From NCBI RefSeq assembly GCF_900102785.1, contig NZ_FNGC01000004.1, positions 281,095 through 345,094 of the forward strand: 64,000 nucleotides of DNA, given 5' to 3'. Of the stretch, positions 39,428 through 50,633 are shown piece by piece. Within the stretch, counting starts at the first letter, position 1. Each line of letters starts with the position of its first letter. The notes under the pieces were generated by a model. That model saw nothing but the letters and a program-made list of their open reading frames with translations, made no database searches and was not told where the DNA came from. Both the position numbers and the translations under genes were made by a program. The DNA comes from Arthrobacter sp. ok362 (GTDB lineage: Bacteria > Actinomycetota > Actinomycetes > Actinomycetales > Micrococcaceae).

Positions 39428-39945
39428 TCAGGACTGCTGTTCCAGCACGTCCCGGGCGCGCTGCAGCGCCACCGTCGAGGCGTAGATCAGTGCCGCGTCT
39501 GCCGACCCGGCCACGCGCAAATCCAGCGCCTTTGCGAAGGATTCGACGGCGGCGCCAACGTTCCCGCCGGCGAAGTAGGACCGGCCGAGGTGCTGGCGGA
39601 CGGCCGCCTCTTCCAAGGTGCCCTGGGTTTCGGCGAGGAGCTGGCGGAACACTTCGACGGCCCGGTCGAACCGGTTCGATACCCGGAGCACGTCCGCCTC
39701 GAAGATCCGCAGGCGGAGCGAGCCGGGGTCCTTGTAGCGGGCCTCGGCGAGGAGCTCGGCGGCTTCGGCCGCGTGCCCTTCGACGAGCCGGACGAGGATC
39801 AGGTCCCCCGGGTCCGTTGAGACCGCCAACGCCTCGGCCAGGACCTCCTCATTGACGATCTGGGGCATCAGGGTCTGCGGGTTGATCCGGACCCCGGGAA
39901 CACCCGCGTCCGGCCACTCGCTCGTGCCGCCCTTGACCATGTTCA

Positions 39946-39946
<1 letters not shown>
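39428..39946 (-). CDS. Tetratricopeptide-repeat protein
   Basis: A 172-residue soluble protein with two or three TPR-like helix pairs (AAELLAEARYKDPGSLRLRIFEADVLRVSNRFDRAVEVFRQLLAET..., then LGRSYFAGGNVGAAVESFAKALDLR). TPRs mediate protein contacts; no other domain is visible. Its ATG overlaps the aroB stop (TGATG), which ties its expression to the aromatic amino acid pathway although the role is unknown. Confidence 0.85.
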
Positions 39947-41656
<1,710 letters not shown>

Positions 41657-41657
<1 letters not shown>

Positions 41658-42856
41658 TATTGGCCGATCGAGTCCAGGGACGCCGGAATGCTGCCCAGGT
41701 AACCCTTGATGTTGCGGGCGGTCTCCTGCACGGAGTCACCGCCGAATTTTTCGGTGACCGCCTCGGCGATCACGAGGGCCACCATGGCCTCGGCCACGAC
41801 GCCGGCGGCCGGGACGGCACAGACGTCGGAGCGCTGGTGGTGGGCCTTGGCGGCCTCCCCCGTACTGACGTCGACCGTCTTGAGGGCGCGCGGCACGGTG
41901 GCGATCGGCTTCATGGCGGCACGGACGCGCAGGACATCGCCAATGCTCATGCCGCCCTCGATCCCGCCTGCGCGGTTGGACGTGCGGATGATCTTGCCGT
42001 CCGCGTCCTTGACGATCTCGTCGTGGGCGGCCGAGCCACGGCGCGCCGCGGTACGGAAGCCGTCGCCGACCTCAACGCCCTTGATGGCCTGGATGCCCAT
42101 CAGAGCCGCCGCCAGGCGCGAGTCGAGGCGCCGGTCCCAGTGGACGTAGCTGCCCAGTCCCGGCGGGAGACCGTAGACCAGCACTTCCACGACGCCGCCG
42201 AGGGTTTCGCCTTCCTTGTGCGCGACGTCGACCTCGGCCACCATGGCGTCCGAGGTTTCGCGGTCGAAGCAGCGCAGCGGATCGGCGTCCAGGGCAATTA
42301 CGTTGCCCGGGACCGGCAGCGGCCGGCCTTCCGGCACGGCAACGCTGGCGATGGACACGGTGTGGGAGACGAGTTCGATCCCGAGCTGCTTGAGGAACGC
42401 TGCGGCGACCGTGCCGAGCGCCACCCTCGTGGCCGTCTCGCGGGCGCTGGCGCGCTCCAGGACCGGGCGGGCCTCGTCGAAGCCGTATTTCTGCATGCCG
42501 GTAAAGTCGGCGTGGCCGGGCCGCGGCCGCGTCAGGGGGGCGTTGCGGGCCTGGTCGGCCAAGATTTCCGGCTCCACGGGATCGGAAGACATGATCTGTT
42601 CCCACTTGGGCCATTCGGTATTGCCGACCTGGATGGCGACAGGGCCGCCCTGGGTCAAGCCGTGCCGGACTCCGCCGAGGATCGTGACCACGTCCTGCTC
42701 GAATTTCATCCGGGCGCCGCGGCCATAGCCGAGCCGCCGGCGGGCCAGGGCCTCGCTGATGTGGGCGCTGGTGAGTTCCACACCGGCGGGCACGCCTTCA
42801 ATTATTCCGACCAGTGCCGGGCCATGGGATTCTCCGGCAGTCAACCAACGCAACAT
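41657..42856 (-). CDS. aroC: Chorismate synthase
   Basis: A 399-residue FMN-dependent enzyme making chorismate. The start [39 protein letters not shown] and [22 protein letters not shown] region ([14 protein letters not shown]) are family signatures. The ATG at 42856 matches the usual N-terminus; an ATG three codons earlier (42865) is possible. It lies 26 bases after aroE. Confidence 0.97.
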
Positions 42857-42882
42857 ACATTCCATCCTGCCACGTCGGGCGG

Positions 42883-43767
42883 TTAGAACACCCGTCGAGG
42901 CGCCCCGACTGCGTCACACATCACATCTATGACTCCGGCCGGGAGGGCCTCGCCCAGTCCGGTGAAATGCCGCACTTGCTCCACCGCCTGGTAGATGAGC
43001 ATTTCAAGTCCCGGGACCACCGTGCCGCCGGCTTCCTGCCAGACCGCCGCGATCCGGCTGGGCCACGGATCGTAGGAGACATCCAGGAGCACGCCCGGGC
43101 TCTCCGGAAGCTGTGCTCCTGCCAGTTCCGCGGCAAGTGCGTCTGCCGCGCGGGGCGGCAGCGTGGAGATGACGACGTCGGCCGCGGCGACGGCGGCGGC
43201 CGCACCGGCGAGGGGAAGCACCTGGACGGGGACCCCCACGGCAGCGGAAGCCCCGCGGGCCTCCCCGGCACGGCCGGGATCGCGCACGAACACCTCGGCA
43301 GAGACCGCCCCCAGCTCCTTGAGCGCAGCGATGGCTGCGGCCGCGGTCCCGCCCCCGCCGAGGATCACGGCGGTGGGCGCCGGGGCGGCCCCCGCGTGCC
43401 GGAGTGCGTTGATGATCCCGGCGACGTCCGTGTTGTACGCAACCAACTTGGTGTGGGCAGCACTGTCGCCGTCCGATTCGAACGCAACGGTGTTGACGAC
43501 GCCGAGTGCCCGCCCGACGCCCCGGACTTCGTCCACTTCCGCCACCATGGCCGACTTGAGCGGCATGGTGACCGAGAGCCCGACCCAGGAACCGTCAGCG
43601 CGCGCCTCGTCCCTGACCTGTCGCATGAAATCCGGCAGCGCGGACTCGGTCACGTCAATGGCGGAGTAGGCTATGTCCACGCCCAGGTGGGCGTAGGCGG
43701 CGCGGTGCAGCGCCGGCGACTTCGAATGGATGATGGGATGCCCAAGGACGGCCGCCCGCAGCGTCAT
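42883..43767 (-). CDS. aroE: Shikimate dehydrogenase
   Basis: A 294-residue NADP-dependent reductase of 3-dehydroshikimate. [23 protein letters not shown] is the substrate-binding start, [17 protein letters not shown] holds the catalytic Lys, and [21 protein letters not shown] is the dinucleotide fold. The ATG at 43767 overlaps the mltG stop (ATGA); an upstream start at 43794 would intrude into mltG. Confidence 0.95.
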   Translation of the reverse strand: MTLRAAVLGHPIIHSKSPALHRAAYAHLGVDIAYSAIDVTESALPDFMRQVRDEARADGSWVGLSVTMPLKSAMVAEVDEVRGVGRALGVVNTVAFESDGDSAAHTKLVAYNTDVAGIINALRHAGAAPAPTAVILGGGGTAAAAIAALKELGAVSAEVFVRDPGRAGEARGASAAVGVPVQVLPLAGAAAAVAAADVVISTLPPRAADALAAELAGAQLPESPGVLLDVSYDPWPSRIAAVWQEAGGTVVPGLEMLIYQAVEQVRHFTGLGEALPAGVIDVMCDAVGAPRRVF

Positions 43768-45545
43768 ACGCAACGTCCCGGGTTGGCCGCGCACCAGGCG
43801 TTGTACTGCTCCACGTACCCGTTGTGTTCGGCCAGGGTCTTGGAGAACTTGGTCTCCTTGGTGTCCAGGTTGATGGTGACCCAGTAGAGGTAGCTGTTGG
43901 TCTTGGGCTTGGCGGCGGCGTCAATGGCCGTCTTGCCGGGAGAGCCGATGGGCCCGGCGGGCAGCCCCTGGTTGGCGTAGGTGTTGTACGGATTCGACTT
44001 GTCAGCCTTCTGGGCCTCGTCGATGTGGAAGCTGCGAATGCCCAGCCCATAGGTGACCGTGGCATCGGACTGGATCAGCCCGTTCGTCTCGGTGTTGTTC
44101 GGCTTGAGGCGGTTGTAGATGGCGCCGGCGACGTCACGGTATTCGGCCTGGCCGCCTTCGGCCTGCACGATGCTCGCTACCGTCACGACGTCGTACTGTT
44201 TCGCGGAATCGGTGACGCCCTGGGCCTTGAGTTCATCCAGGGTGGTGCCGACGAGCTTGTGCAGAATCTCCTTGGCAGAGGTGCCCAACGGGAAGCGGTA
44301 CTCCCCCGGCGCCAGGAAGCCCTCGAGGTTCTTGGCTTTCTTCGGGACGCCGAACTGCGCGGGCGCATCGCTGAGCGCCTTCAAGTCGGAAACCGAAATC
44401 CCGGTGCCCTCGGAAATCGCCTGCAGGGACTCGCTGACCCGCAACCCGGCGTTGAGCGCAAAGTACATGACCTTGCCTTGGCCCTCGTTGAGCAGGACGG
44501 CCACGGCATCGGAGTTCTTCATTTCCTGGCGCATCGAGAAAGTGCCGGGGTTCAGGGCACCGCCGGAAGCGGTGAACTCCTTCAAGAACGTGTCCGCGTT
44601 CGCCACGACCTTCTTCGACTCCAGCTCGGTGGCCACGGACCTCGGCCCGGCGCCGGGTTCGACCGTGATGGTGACGTTTCCGGTCCCCGGGCCGGGGTAA
44701 TCGGCCATTTTGTCCATGCCCAGGAGGGGCTTGAGGAACTGCGCGCCAACAGCGATTGCGACGACGAAGACCGTCAGGGACAACACCAGGGCCAGGAAGC
44801 GGCGCCGGCGGCGGACCTTCTTGGACGGAACCTTGTCGTAGCGGACCGCTCCGGCCATCAGCTCGTGGCCGGGCTCACCGTGGTACTCGGCGTCCGGGTG
44901 CGCCTGATCGTGGTGGTCGACGGAGTCGTCGTAGACATGGTGGGCCTCATCCTGTTGTCCCACATGGTGGGGCTGCAGCGCGTAACCGCCGCGAGGGCGG
45001 GTGCCGTGGGCCGCCGCGTCATGGCGGGCTTCATAGCCGTGCTGGCCTGCCGTCGCAAAGACGGCGTCCTCATGGACGGGCTCTTCGCGGACAGGGACAT
45101 CGCGGACAGGCTCTTCGCGGCCAGGGATATCGCGGACAGGGATCATCTGCGTGAAGTCTTCGCGGACGGGCTCTTCGTGCACGGCTTTGTCGTGCACAGC
45201 TTCTGTGTGCACGGCTTCGTCGTGCACAGCTTCTGTGTTCAGGGGCTCTTCGTGCACGGGCTCTTCGTGCACGGGCTCTTCGTGCACGGGCGCTTCATGA
45301 ACAGCGTCTTCGTGCACGGTCGGTGCTGCGTCGGGGAGTTCCGGGGCGGCCTGCGGCAGCTCGCGCTCCGGCGCAGGTGCCGGCGTCGGAACGTCCTGTC
45401 CCGTCTCAAAAGCCTGCGGCGGGATCACGTTGTGTCCCTGCGTCGCCAGGAGCTTTTCCTGGGCCCGGATCTCTTTGCGCGTCAGCGGTCGGCCGGCACC
45501 ACTAAGGGCGTCACCGGAGGAGTCGTCTCTGTTGACCGGGCTCAC
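43764..45545 (-). CDS. mltG: Endolytic murein transglycosylase MltG with repetitive N-terminus
   Basis: A 593-residue membrane-anchored lytic transglycosylase that cuts nascent glycan strands. One transmembrane helix (RRRFLALVLSLTVFVVAIAVGAQFL, about residue 245) separates a long cytoplasmic region from the YceG domain. VASIVQAEGGQAEYRDVAGAIYNRL carries the catalytic Glu, and GLIQSDATVTYGLG and NPYNTYANQGLPAGPIGSPG follow. The cytoplasmic part is unusually long and contains about 20 tandem VHEEP/VHTEA/VRDVP-like pentapeptides (roughly residues 80-170), acidic and His-rich. Start GTG, overlapping the end of ruvX. Confidence 0.93.
   Translation of the reverse strand: MSPVNRDDSSGDALSGAGRPLTRKEIRAQEKLLATQGHNVIPPQAFETGQDVPTPAPAPERELPQAAPELPDAAPTVHEDAVHEAPVHEEPVHEEPVHEEPLNTEAVHDEAVHTEAVHDKAVHEEPVREDFTQMIPVRDIPGREEPVRDVPVREEPVHEDAVFATAGQHGYEARHDAAAHGTRPRGGYALQPHHVGQQDEAHHVYDDSVDHHDQAHPDAEYHGEPGHELMAGAVRYDKVPSKKVRRRRRFLALVLSLTVFVVAIAVGAQFLKPLLGMDKMADYPGPGTGNVTITVEPGAGPRSVATELESKKVVANADTFLKEFTASGGALNPGTFSMRQEMKNSDAVAVLLNEGQGKVMYFALNAGLRVSESLQAISEGTGISVSDLKALSDAPAQFGVPKKAKNLEGFLAPGEYRFPLGTSAKEILHKLVGTTLDELKAQGVTDSAKQYDVVTVASIVQAEGGQAEYRDVAGAIYNRLKPNNTETNGLIQSDATVTYGLGIRSFHIDEAQKADKSNPYNTYANQGLPAGPIGSPGKTAIDAAAKPKTNSYLYWVTINLDTKETKFSKTLAEHNGYVEQYNAWCAANPGRCV
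45075..45312. repeat. 15-bp tandem repeats in mltG
   Basis: The unit gggctcttcgtgcac and variants (cacggcttcgtcgtg, cagcttctgtgtgca) repeat in tandem in multiples of 15 bp. They encode the VHEEP-type pentapeptides on the minus strand. Three copies near 45245-45290 are almost identical, which suggests recent expansion. Confidence 0.8.
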
Positions 45546-46126
45546 TGTAGCCTTCCATCTTCTGAAGTGTGCGTCTGTACGGCCGGGCCGGTCTGTGCGC
45601 CGCCTCCGGTCGGCCCCGGCGCAGACTCCGCGTACACGCGGTTTCCGACCTCCGTTCCCCTGGCCTTTTGCATATCAATCGCATGTTGCAGAATACCTGC
45701 CGCCGCAACCTGATCAACTACTGTACGGTGATTTCTGCTGCTCATGCCAGCTTCGTGCAGGTTGCGGTGGGCGGTCACGGTGCTGAGCCGCTCGTCAATC
45801 AGGCGCACGGGCACGTCAGATCCGGCGCCGTGCAGGGCCCGGGCAAGCAACTGCGCGTACTCTGTGGCCATCCTGGCCGAGGCGTGCTCTTCGCCCTTCA
45901 TGGTGCGCGGCAGTCCCACGAAAATCTCCACGGCGTCCAGTTCCGCGGCCAGGGCGGCCAGGATACCCACGTCGGTGTTCTTTTTCACGTTCCGCTGCAG
46001 CGTGCGCAACGGGGTCGCCAGGATTCCGTCGCGGTCGCAGACGGCCACACCCACGCGGACGGTGCCGACGTCCACCCCAAGCTTCACACCCCGGGGATAG
46101 ACGCCGGCCACAGCAGCTTCAGACAC
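45542..46126 (-). CDS. ruvX: Holliday junction resolvase-like protein (YqgF/RuvX)
   Basis: A 194-residue RNase H-fold protein linked to pre-16S rRNA 5' processing and earlier proposed as a resolvase. Catalytic Asp region KLGVDVGTVRVGVAVCD, then EIFVGLPRTMKGEEH, LIDERLSTVTA and VDQVAAAGILQHAID are all conserved. The C-terminus has an unstructured tail. The GTG at 46126 is chosen (GGAG 5 bases upstream, 10 bases after alaS); the frame is open to 46261. Confidence 0.94.
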   Translation of the reverse strand: MSEAAVAGVYPRGVKLGVDVGTVRVGVAVCDRDGILATPLRTLQRNVKKNTDVGILAALAAELDAVEIFVGLPRTMKGEEHASARMATEYAQLLARALHGAGSDVPVRLIDERLSTVTAHRNLHEAGMSSRNHRTVVDQVAAAGILQHAIDMQKARGTEVGNRVYAESAPGPTGGGAQTGPAVQTHTSEDGRLQ

Positions 46127-46136
46127 GTAGGCTCCG

Positions 46137-48815
46137 CTATCGCCGGGTAATCGCGTCCACGACGGCGCTGAGGGCAGCGCCGACCTTGGCGGCGTCCGTG
46201 CCGCCGCCCTGGGCGACGTCGTCCTTGCCGCCACCGCCGCCGCCAAGGATGCCCGCGGCAAGCCGCACCAGGGCGCCTGCCTTGACTCCGGTTCCCCGGG
46301 CGGCTTCGTTGGTGGCGATCAGGATGACGGGGCGGTCGTTGCTGACACCGGCCACCGCTACGGCGGCGGGCTCGGAACCGAGACGCGTCCGCAGGTCCAG
46401 GGCCAGGCCGCGCAGGTCGTCCGCGCCGCTGACCTGGCCGGCGTCGTGTGCGATGACCTTGACGCCGGCGGCGTCCTTGGCGGTGCCAACCAGCTGGCCA
46501 GCGGCGGCGGTGAGCTGCTCCTTGCGTAGCCGCTCGAGTTCCTTTTCGGCCGTCTTGAGCTTGGTCAGCGTGCTGGAAATCCGGTCCGCGAGCAGCCCGG
46601 AGGGAACCTTCAGCATTTCGGTGAGCTCAGTGACAAGTGCCCGCTCGGCGGCCAGATGCCGGAAGGCGTCCATGCCCACGAAGGCTTCGACACGGCGGTT
46701 TCCCGAGCCGACGGACTGTTCGCCGAGCAGGGACAGGCTCCCGATCAGGGAGGTGTTCTCGACGTGGGTGCCGCCGCAAAGTTCGCGGGACCAGGCGCCG
46801 TCGATTTCCACGACCCGGACCTCGTTGCCGTAGTTCTCGCCGAACAGCGCCATGGCGCCGAGCGCCTTGGCCTCGGCGAGCCCCATAACCTTGGTTTCCA
46901 CCCGGAAGTTGTTGCGGATGGCGATGTTGGAGACTTCCTCGATCTCGGACCGGGTGGCGGCGCTCAGGCCCTCGCCCCATGCGAAGTCGAAGCGCAGGTA
47001 GCCGGCCTTGTTGAAGGAGCCGCGCTGCAGGGCCTCCGGGCCGAGAATCTGGTGCAGGGCCGCGTGCACAATGTGCGTGCCGGTGTGGGCCTGCTCGGCG
47101 GCGTGGCGGCGTTCCCGGTCCACGGCGGCCTGAACCAGCGAATCGGACCCGATTTCGCCTTCGCGGACAATCGCCTTGTGCACGCTGAGGCCCTTGACGG
47201 GGCGCTGAACGTCCAGGACCTCGACGACGAAGCCGTCGCCGGTGATCAGCCCGGTGTCGGCGGCCTGGCCGCCGGCCTCGGCGTAGAACGGCGTCTCGGC
47301 CAGGACCAGTTCGATTTCCTCGCCCGTGGAGGCCTGGGCGACCTTCCGGCCGCCGGACAGGATGCCTCGGACCTTGGACTCGCCCTGAAGCTCGGTGTAG
47401 CCGGTGAAGACGGTCTCGCCGGCGGACAGCAGCTCCTGGAACGCGCTCAGGTCGGCGTGCGAGCCCTTCTTGCCTTTGGCATCGGCCTGGGCGCGCTGGC
47501 GCTGTTCGAGCATGAGCTTGCGGAACTCGGGCTCGTCGACTTTCAGCCCGGCTTCCTCGGCCATTTCCAGGGTGAGGTCGATCGGGAAGCCGTACGTGTC
47601 ATGCAGGGCAAAGGCGTCGGCGCCGGAGAGCGGCTGGTTGGCGGCCTTGGACTCCTTGACGGCGTCCTCCAGCCGGGCGGTGCCGGAGGCGATGGTGCGC
47701 AGGAAGGCCTTCTCCTCGGCGTAGGCAATCCGGCTGATGCGCTCGAAGTCGGTCTCCACGATCGGGTAGACGCCCTTCATGGCGTCCCGCGAGGCCGGCA
47801 GCAGCTCGGGCAGGCAGGCCTTTTCGACGCCGAGCAGGCGCATGGAACGCACGGCTCGGCGGATCAGGCGGCGCAGCACATAGCCGCGGCCCTCGTTGGA
47901 GGGGGTGACGCCGTCGGCGATCAGCATGAGGGCCGAGCGGATGTGGTCGGCAACCACGCGCATGCGGACGTCGTCGGTGTGGTGCGGGTCCTCGGCGGAC
48001 TCCGCGGAGGTGTACTCCCGGCCGGAGAGCGCCGCGGCGCGGTCGATCACGGGACGGACCTGGTCGGTTTCGTACATGTTCTCGACGTCCTGGAGGATCA
48101 TCGCGAGCCGCTCCATGCCTAGGCCCGTGTCGATGTTCTTCTTGGGCAGCTCGCCGGTGATGTCGAAATCCACTTTGGAGCGGACGTTGTCGATCTGGTA
48201 CTGCATGAATACGAGGTTCCAGATCTCGACGTAGCGGTTTTCATCGGCGATGGGGCCGCCCTCGACGCCGTAAGACGGGCCGCGGTCGTAGTAGATCTCC
48301 GAGCACGGACCGGCCGGGCCCGGCTGGCCGGTGGACCAGTAGTTGTCGGACTTGCCCATCCGCTGGATCCGCTCGGCCGGCATGCCGGTGTTCTTCAGCC
48401 ACAGCTGCTCGGCCTCGTCGTCCTCTTCGTAGACGGTGACCCAGAGCCGCTCCGGCGGCAGCCCGTACCCGCCGTCGTCCACGCTGGTGGTGAGGAGCTC
48501 CCACGCGAACTTGATGGCGTCTTCCTTGAAGTAGTCGCCGAAGGAGAAGTTGCCGCACATCTGGAAGAAGGTCCCGTGGCGGGCGGTCTTGCCGACTTCC
48601 TCGATGTCACCGGTCCGGATGCACTTCTGCACGCTGGTGGCCCGCTGGTAGGGGGCCTCTTCACGGGCCGTCAGGTACGGGATGAACGGGACCATGCCGG
48701 CCACGGTGAACAGCAGTGAGGGGTCGCTGGAGACCAGGGAGGCGGAGGGCACGGCGGTGTGTCCCTTGCTGACAAAAAAGTCGATCCAGCGCTTGGTGAT
48801 CTCCTGCGACTTCAT
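46137..48815 (-). CDS. alaS: Alanyl-tRNA synthetase
   Basis: An 892-residue class II synthetase. N-terminal catalytic domain (RWIDFFVSKGHTAVPSASLVSSDPSLLFTVAGM), editing domain with HTGTHIVHAALHQILG and Zn-binding RELCGGTHVENTSLIGSL, and C-terminal C-Ala domain ending GGGGGGKDDVAQGGG are in order. The length is standard. The upstream 170 bases can form several hairpins (see separate entry). Confidence 0.97.
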   Translation of the reverse strand: MKSQEITKRWIDFFVSKGHTAVPSASLVSSDPSLLFTVAGMVPFIPYLTAREEAPYQRATSVQKCIRTGDIEEVGKTARHGTFFQMCGNFSFGDYFKEDAIKFAWELLTTSVDDGGYGLPPERLWVTVYEEDDEAEQLWLKNTGMPAERIQRMGKSDNYWSTGQPGPAGPCSEIYYDRGPSYGVEGGPIADENRYVEIWNLVFMQYQIDNVRSKVDFDITGELPKKNIDTGLGMERLAMILQDVENMYETDQVRPVIDRAAALSGREYTSAESAEDPHHTDDVRMRVVADHIRSALMLIADGVTPSNEGRGYVLRRLIRRAVRSMRLLGVEKACLPELLPASRDAMKGVYPIVETDFERISRIAYAEEKAFLRTIASGTARLEDAVKESKAANQPLSGADAFALHDTYGFPIDLTLEMAEEAGLKVDEPEFRKLMLEQRQRAQADAKGKKGSHADLSAFQELLSAGETVFTGYTELQGESKVRGILSGGRKVAQASTGEEIELVLAETPFYAEAGGQAADTGLITGDGFVVEVLDVQRPVKGLSVHKAIVREGEIGSDSLVQAAVDRERRHAAEQAHTGTHIVHAALHQILGPEALQRGSFNKAGYLRFDFAWGEGLSAATRSEIEEVSNIAIRNNFRVETKVMGLAEAKALGAMALFGENYGNEVRVVEIDGAWSRELCGGTHVENTSLIGSLSLLGEQSVGSGNRRVEAFVGMDAFRHLAAERALVTELTEMLKVPSGLLADRISSTLTKLKTAEKELERLRKEQLTAAAGQLVGTAKDAAGVKVIAHDAGQVSGADDLRGLALDLRTRLGSEPAAVAVAGVSNDRPVILIATNEAARGTGVKAGALVRLAAGILGGGGGGKDDVAQGGGTDAAKVGAALSAVVDAITRR

Positions 48816-48931
48816 GAGCTGATTTCTTACCCTTCAATATTCACTGCGTTATGTGGCCCGCGTCTGTGCTGCGCGGGACAAGCTGAGGTCCGGCACTGAT
48901 TCGGGTCCCGTCAATCCGGGACTCCTTTTAA

Positions 48932-48966
48932 GAGGTGCCGACGTGCCGGCACGCCCCTGAGGGGCA
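48932..48966 (-). promoter_or_regulatory. Nested inverted repeats in the alaS leader
   Basis: ggtgcc (48932-48937) and ggcacc (48961-48966) pair as an outer stem. Inside lie the palindrome gtgccggcac (48941-48950) and cccctgagggg (48952-48962), so alternative folds compete. The segment sits about 120 bases before the alaS start. No T-box consensus was recognised. It may be a terminator of the upstream small gene or a leader structure. Confidence 0.35.
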
Positions 48967-48990
48967 CCGTACTTACTAATTCTCTCCCGG

Positions 48991-49257
48991 CTAGCGCCGG
49001 ACCGCATCCCGGCGGGCAACGGTGCCGCCGCCAGCAATATCCGCTGCCGTGTCGATGCCAAGGGCGGAGCGGAGCTCGGCTTCCCGCTCTCCCATGCCTT
49101 CGCGGACGGCGTCGGCGAAGTCGTACAGGCCGTCCGCCAGCCGTCCCACGGCCCGGTTGAGCCCCTCGGGGCCAAGGGCGGACTGGGCTTCGGTGACCTT
49201 GCGGAAGGCGATGACGCCGATCGCGACGCCGATTCCCATCCAGATGATTCTGTTCAT
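48991..49257 (-). CDS. Small membrane-anchored protein (88 aa) upstream of alaS
   Basis: An 88-residue protein with an N-terminal helix (MNRIIWMGIGVAIGVIAFRKV) and a helical, charged C-terminal part (GLYDFADAVREGMGEREAELRSALG). Proteins of this kind follow a DUF948 gene upstream of alaS in many actinobacteria. Function unknown. The topology suggests a single-pass protein with the charged part in the cytoplasm. Confidence 0.8.
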   Translation of the reverse strand: MNRIIWMGIGVAIGVIAFRKVTEAQSALGPEGLNRAVGRLADGLYDFADAVREGMGEREAELRSALGIDTAADIAGGGTVARRDAVRR

Positions 49258-49277
49258 GTCAGGTTCTCCTGGAGGCT

Positions 49278-49658
49278 TTAGCGGCTGCGACGGCCGGTGG
49301 CGGGCTTTTTGCTGGTGGAGAAGGCGGAGCGCACGCCGTAGCTGAACGCTGCCACCTTGATCAGCGGCGAGCCGAGAGTGGCGGCCATGAGTGAGGAAAG
49401 CGCCGAGATGTTGGCGGAGGCGTCCGAGACGTTGGAGGAAATGCCGTCGACCTTCTTCAGCTGCTCGTTGGTGGTGGTCACCGTGGCGGTGACTTCGTCC
49501 ATGAGCGGGGTAGCGCCATCGCTGATGGAGCGGATGGAGGTCCGCACCTCGTCAAACACTCCCCCGAGTTTCAGGATCGGCACGGCGAGCAGCAGGACCA
49601 GCAGTGCAAACACCCCAGCCGCGATCAGGCCGGCAATATCGCCACCAGACATAGACAC
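49278..49658 (-). CDS. DUF948 domain protein
   Basis: A 126-residue protein with one N-terminal membrane helix (DIAGLIAAGVFALLVLLLAVPIL) and a following coiled-coil region (FDEVRTSIRSISDGATPLMDEVTATVTTTNEQLKKVDGISSNVSDASANI), which is the DUF948 pattern. Start GTG at 49658 with AAGGAG 4 bases upstream; an ATG two codons later is equally possible. It is 20 bases upstream of the 88-residue protein gene. Function unknown. Confidence 0.88.
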   Translation of the reverse strand: MSMSGGDIAGLIAAGVFALLVLLLAVPILKLGGVFDEVRTSIRSISDGATPLMDEVTATVTTTNEQLKKVDGISSNVSDASANISALSSLMAATLGSPLIKVAAFSYGVRSAFSTSKKPATGRRSR

Positions 49659-49764
49659 TCATCTCCTTGAACTGCAGTGGATACCTGCTCGTTGCGTCGG
49701 GTTCCGACGGATTTAACCGGCCGCCAGAACCGGCTCCCGGGGAACTCCCCCAAGTACCTTACAT

Positions 49765-49802
49765 ACAAAGAAGCCCGCGGCGCTTGCCACGGGCTTCTTT
49801 GT
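49765..49802 (-). terminator. Rho-independent terminator of rpsD
   Basis: A 13-bp perfect stem (49765-49777 with 49790-49802) with a 12-base loop lies 17 bases after the rpsD stop. On the minus strand the stem ends in TTTGT. Confidence 0.85.
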
Positions 49803-49819
49803 AGGTGCTGCCTTTTGAA

Positions 49820-50446
49820 TTAGCGTGCGTAGAATTCCACGACGAGCTGCTCTTCGCAGGTCACGGGGATCTCGGAACGCTTGGGGCGGCGCACCAGGCG
49901 GGCCTGCAGGGCGTCAAGCTTGACGTCCAGGTAAGCCGGAACGATCGGCAGGACGTCGCGGTGAGCGCCGGCTGCTGCAACCTGGAACGGAGGCATGGTC
50001 TCGCTGCGGCTGTGGACGTGAACCAGCTGGCCCTCGCCGACGCGGAAAGACGGACGGTCAACGCGGATGCCGTCAACGAGGATGTGGCGGTGCACAACCA
50101 GCTGGCGGGCCTGGGCGATGGTGCGGGCGAAGCCGGCCCGCAGCACGAGGGCGTCGAGACGCATTTCGAGCAGTTCGATCAGGTTTTCACCGGTCAGGCC
50201 CTTGGTGCGGCGTGCTTCTTCGAAGGCACGGGTCATCTGGGCTTCGCGGATGCCGTACTGGGCGCGCAGACGCTGCTTTTCGCGCAGACGTACGGCGTAG
50301 TCGGAGTCCTGCTTCTTGCGGGCACGGCCATGCTCGCCGGGGCCGTACGGGCGGCGCTCCATGTACTTGGCGGCCTTGGGGGTCAGAGCGATGCCGAGTG
50401 CACGCGAAAGGCGTGCGGTACGGCGAGCACGAGTGTTGTTAGCCAC
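49820..50446 (-). CDS. rpsD: 30S ribosomal protein S4
   Basis: A 208-residue primary 16S rRNA-binding protein. The RRTARLSRALGIALTPKAAKYMERRPYGPGEHGRARKK start lacks the Zn-binding Cys found in some S4 proteins. The S4 RNA-binding domain (MRLDALVLRAGFARTIAQARQLVVHRHILVDG) is complete. Start GTG, with GGAAGGA upstream. S4 stands alone here, outside the alpha operon, as in some actinobacteria. Confidence 0.98.
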   Translation of the reverse strand: MANNTRARRTARLSRALGIALTPKAAKYMERRPYGPGEHGRARKKQDSDYAVRLREKQRLRAQYGIREAQMTRAFEEARRTKGLTGENLIELLEMRLDALVLRAGFARTIAQARQLVVHRHILVDGIRVDRPSFRVGEGQLVHVHSRSETMPPFQVAAAGAHRDVLPIVPAYLDVKLDALQARLVRRPKRSEIPVTCEEQLVVEFYAR

Positions 50447-50633
50447 TTGTGTCCTTCCAATATCTGCGGTGTGTCAGTGTTACTGGCCTCCACGATGGAG
50501 AGCATCGGCCAACCGCTGCCTTTTGCTACTGGGCACAGGGCAACCCTCATCAAATGCGAAGTTTCAATGGATTGTGCGTCCGTGCCTTGCCAGACAACGA
50601 ATCAGCCTACCAGATCGGGCCGGCGGACCGAAG

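Noticed and set aside
48816..48990. T-box riboswitch for alaS
   Set aside because: I could not find a T-box consensus or a specifier loop. Only unspecific hairpins are seen.
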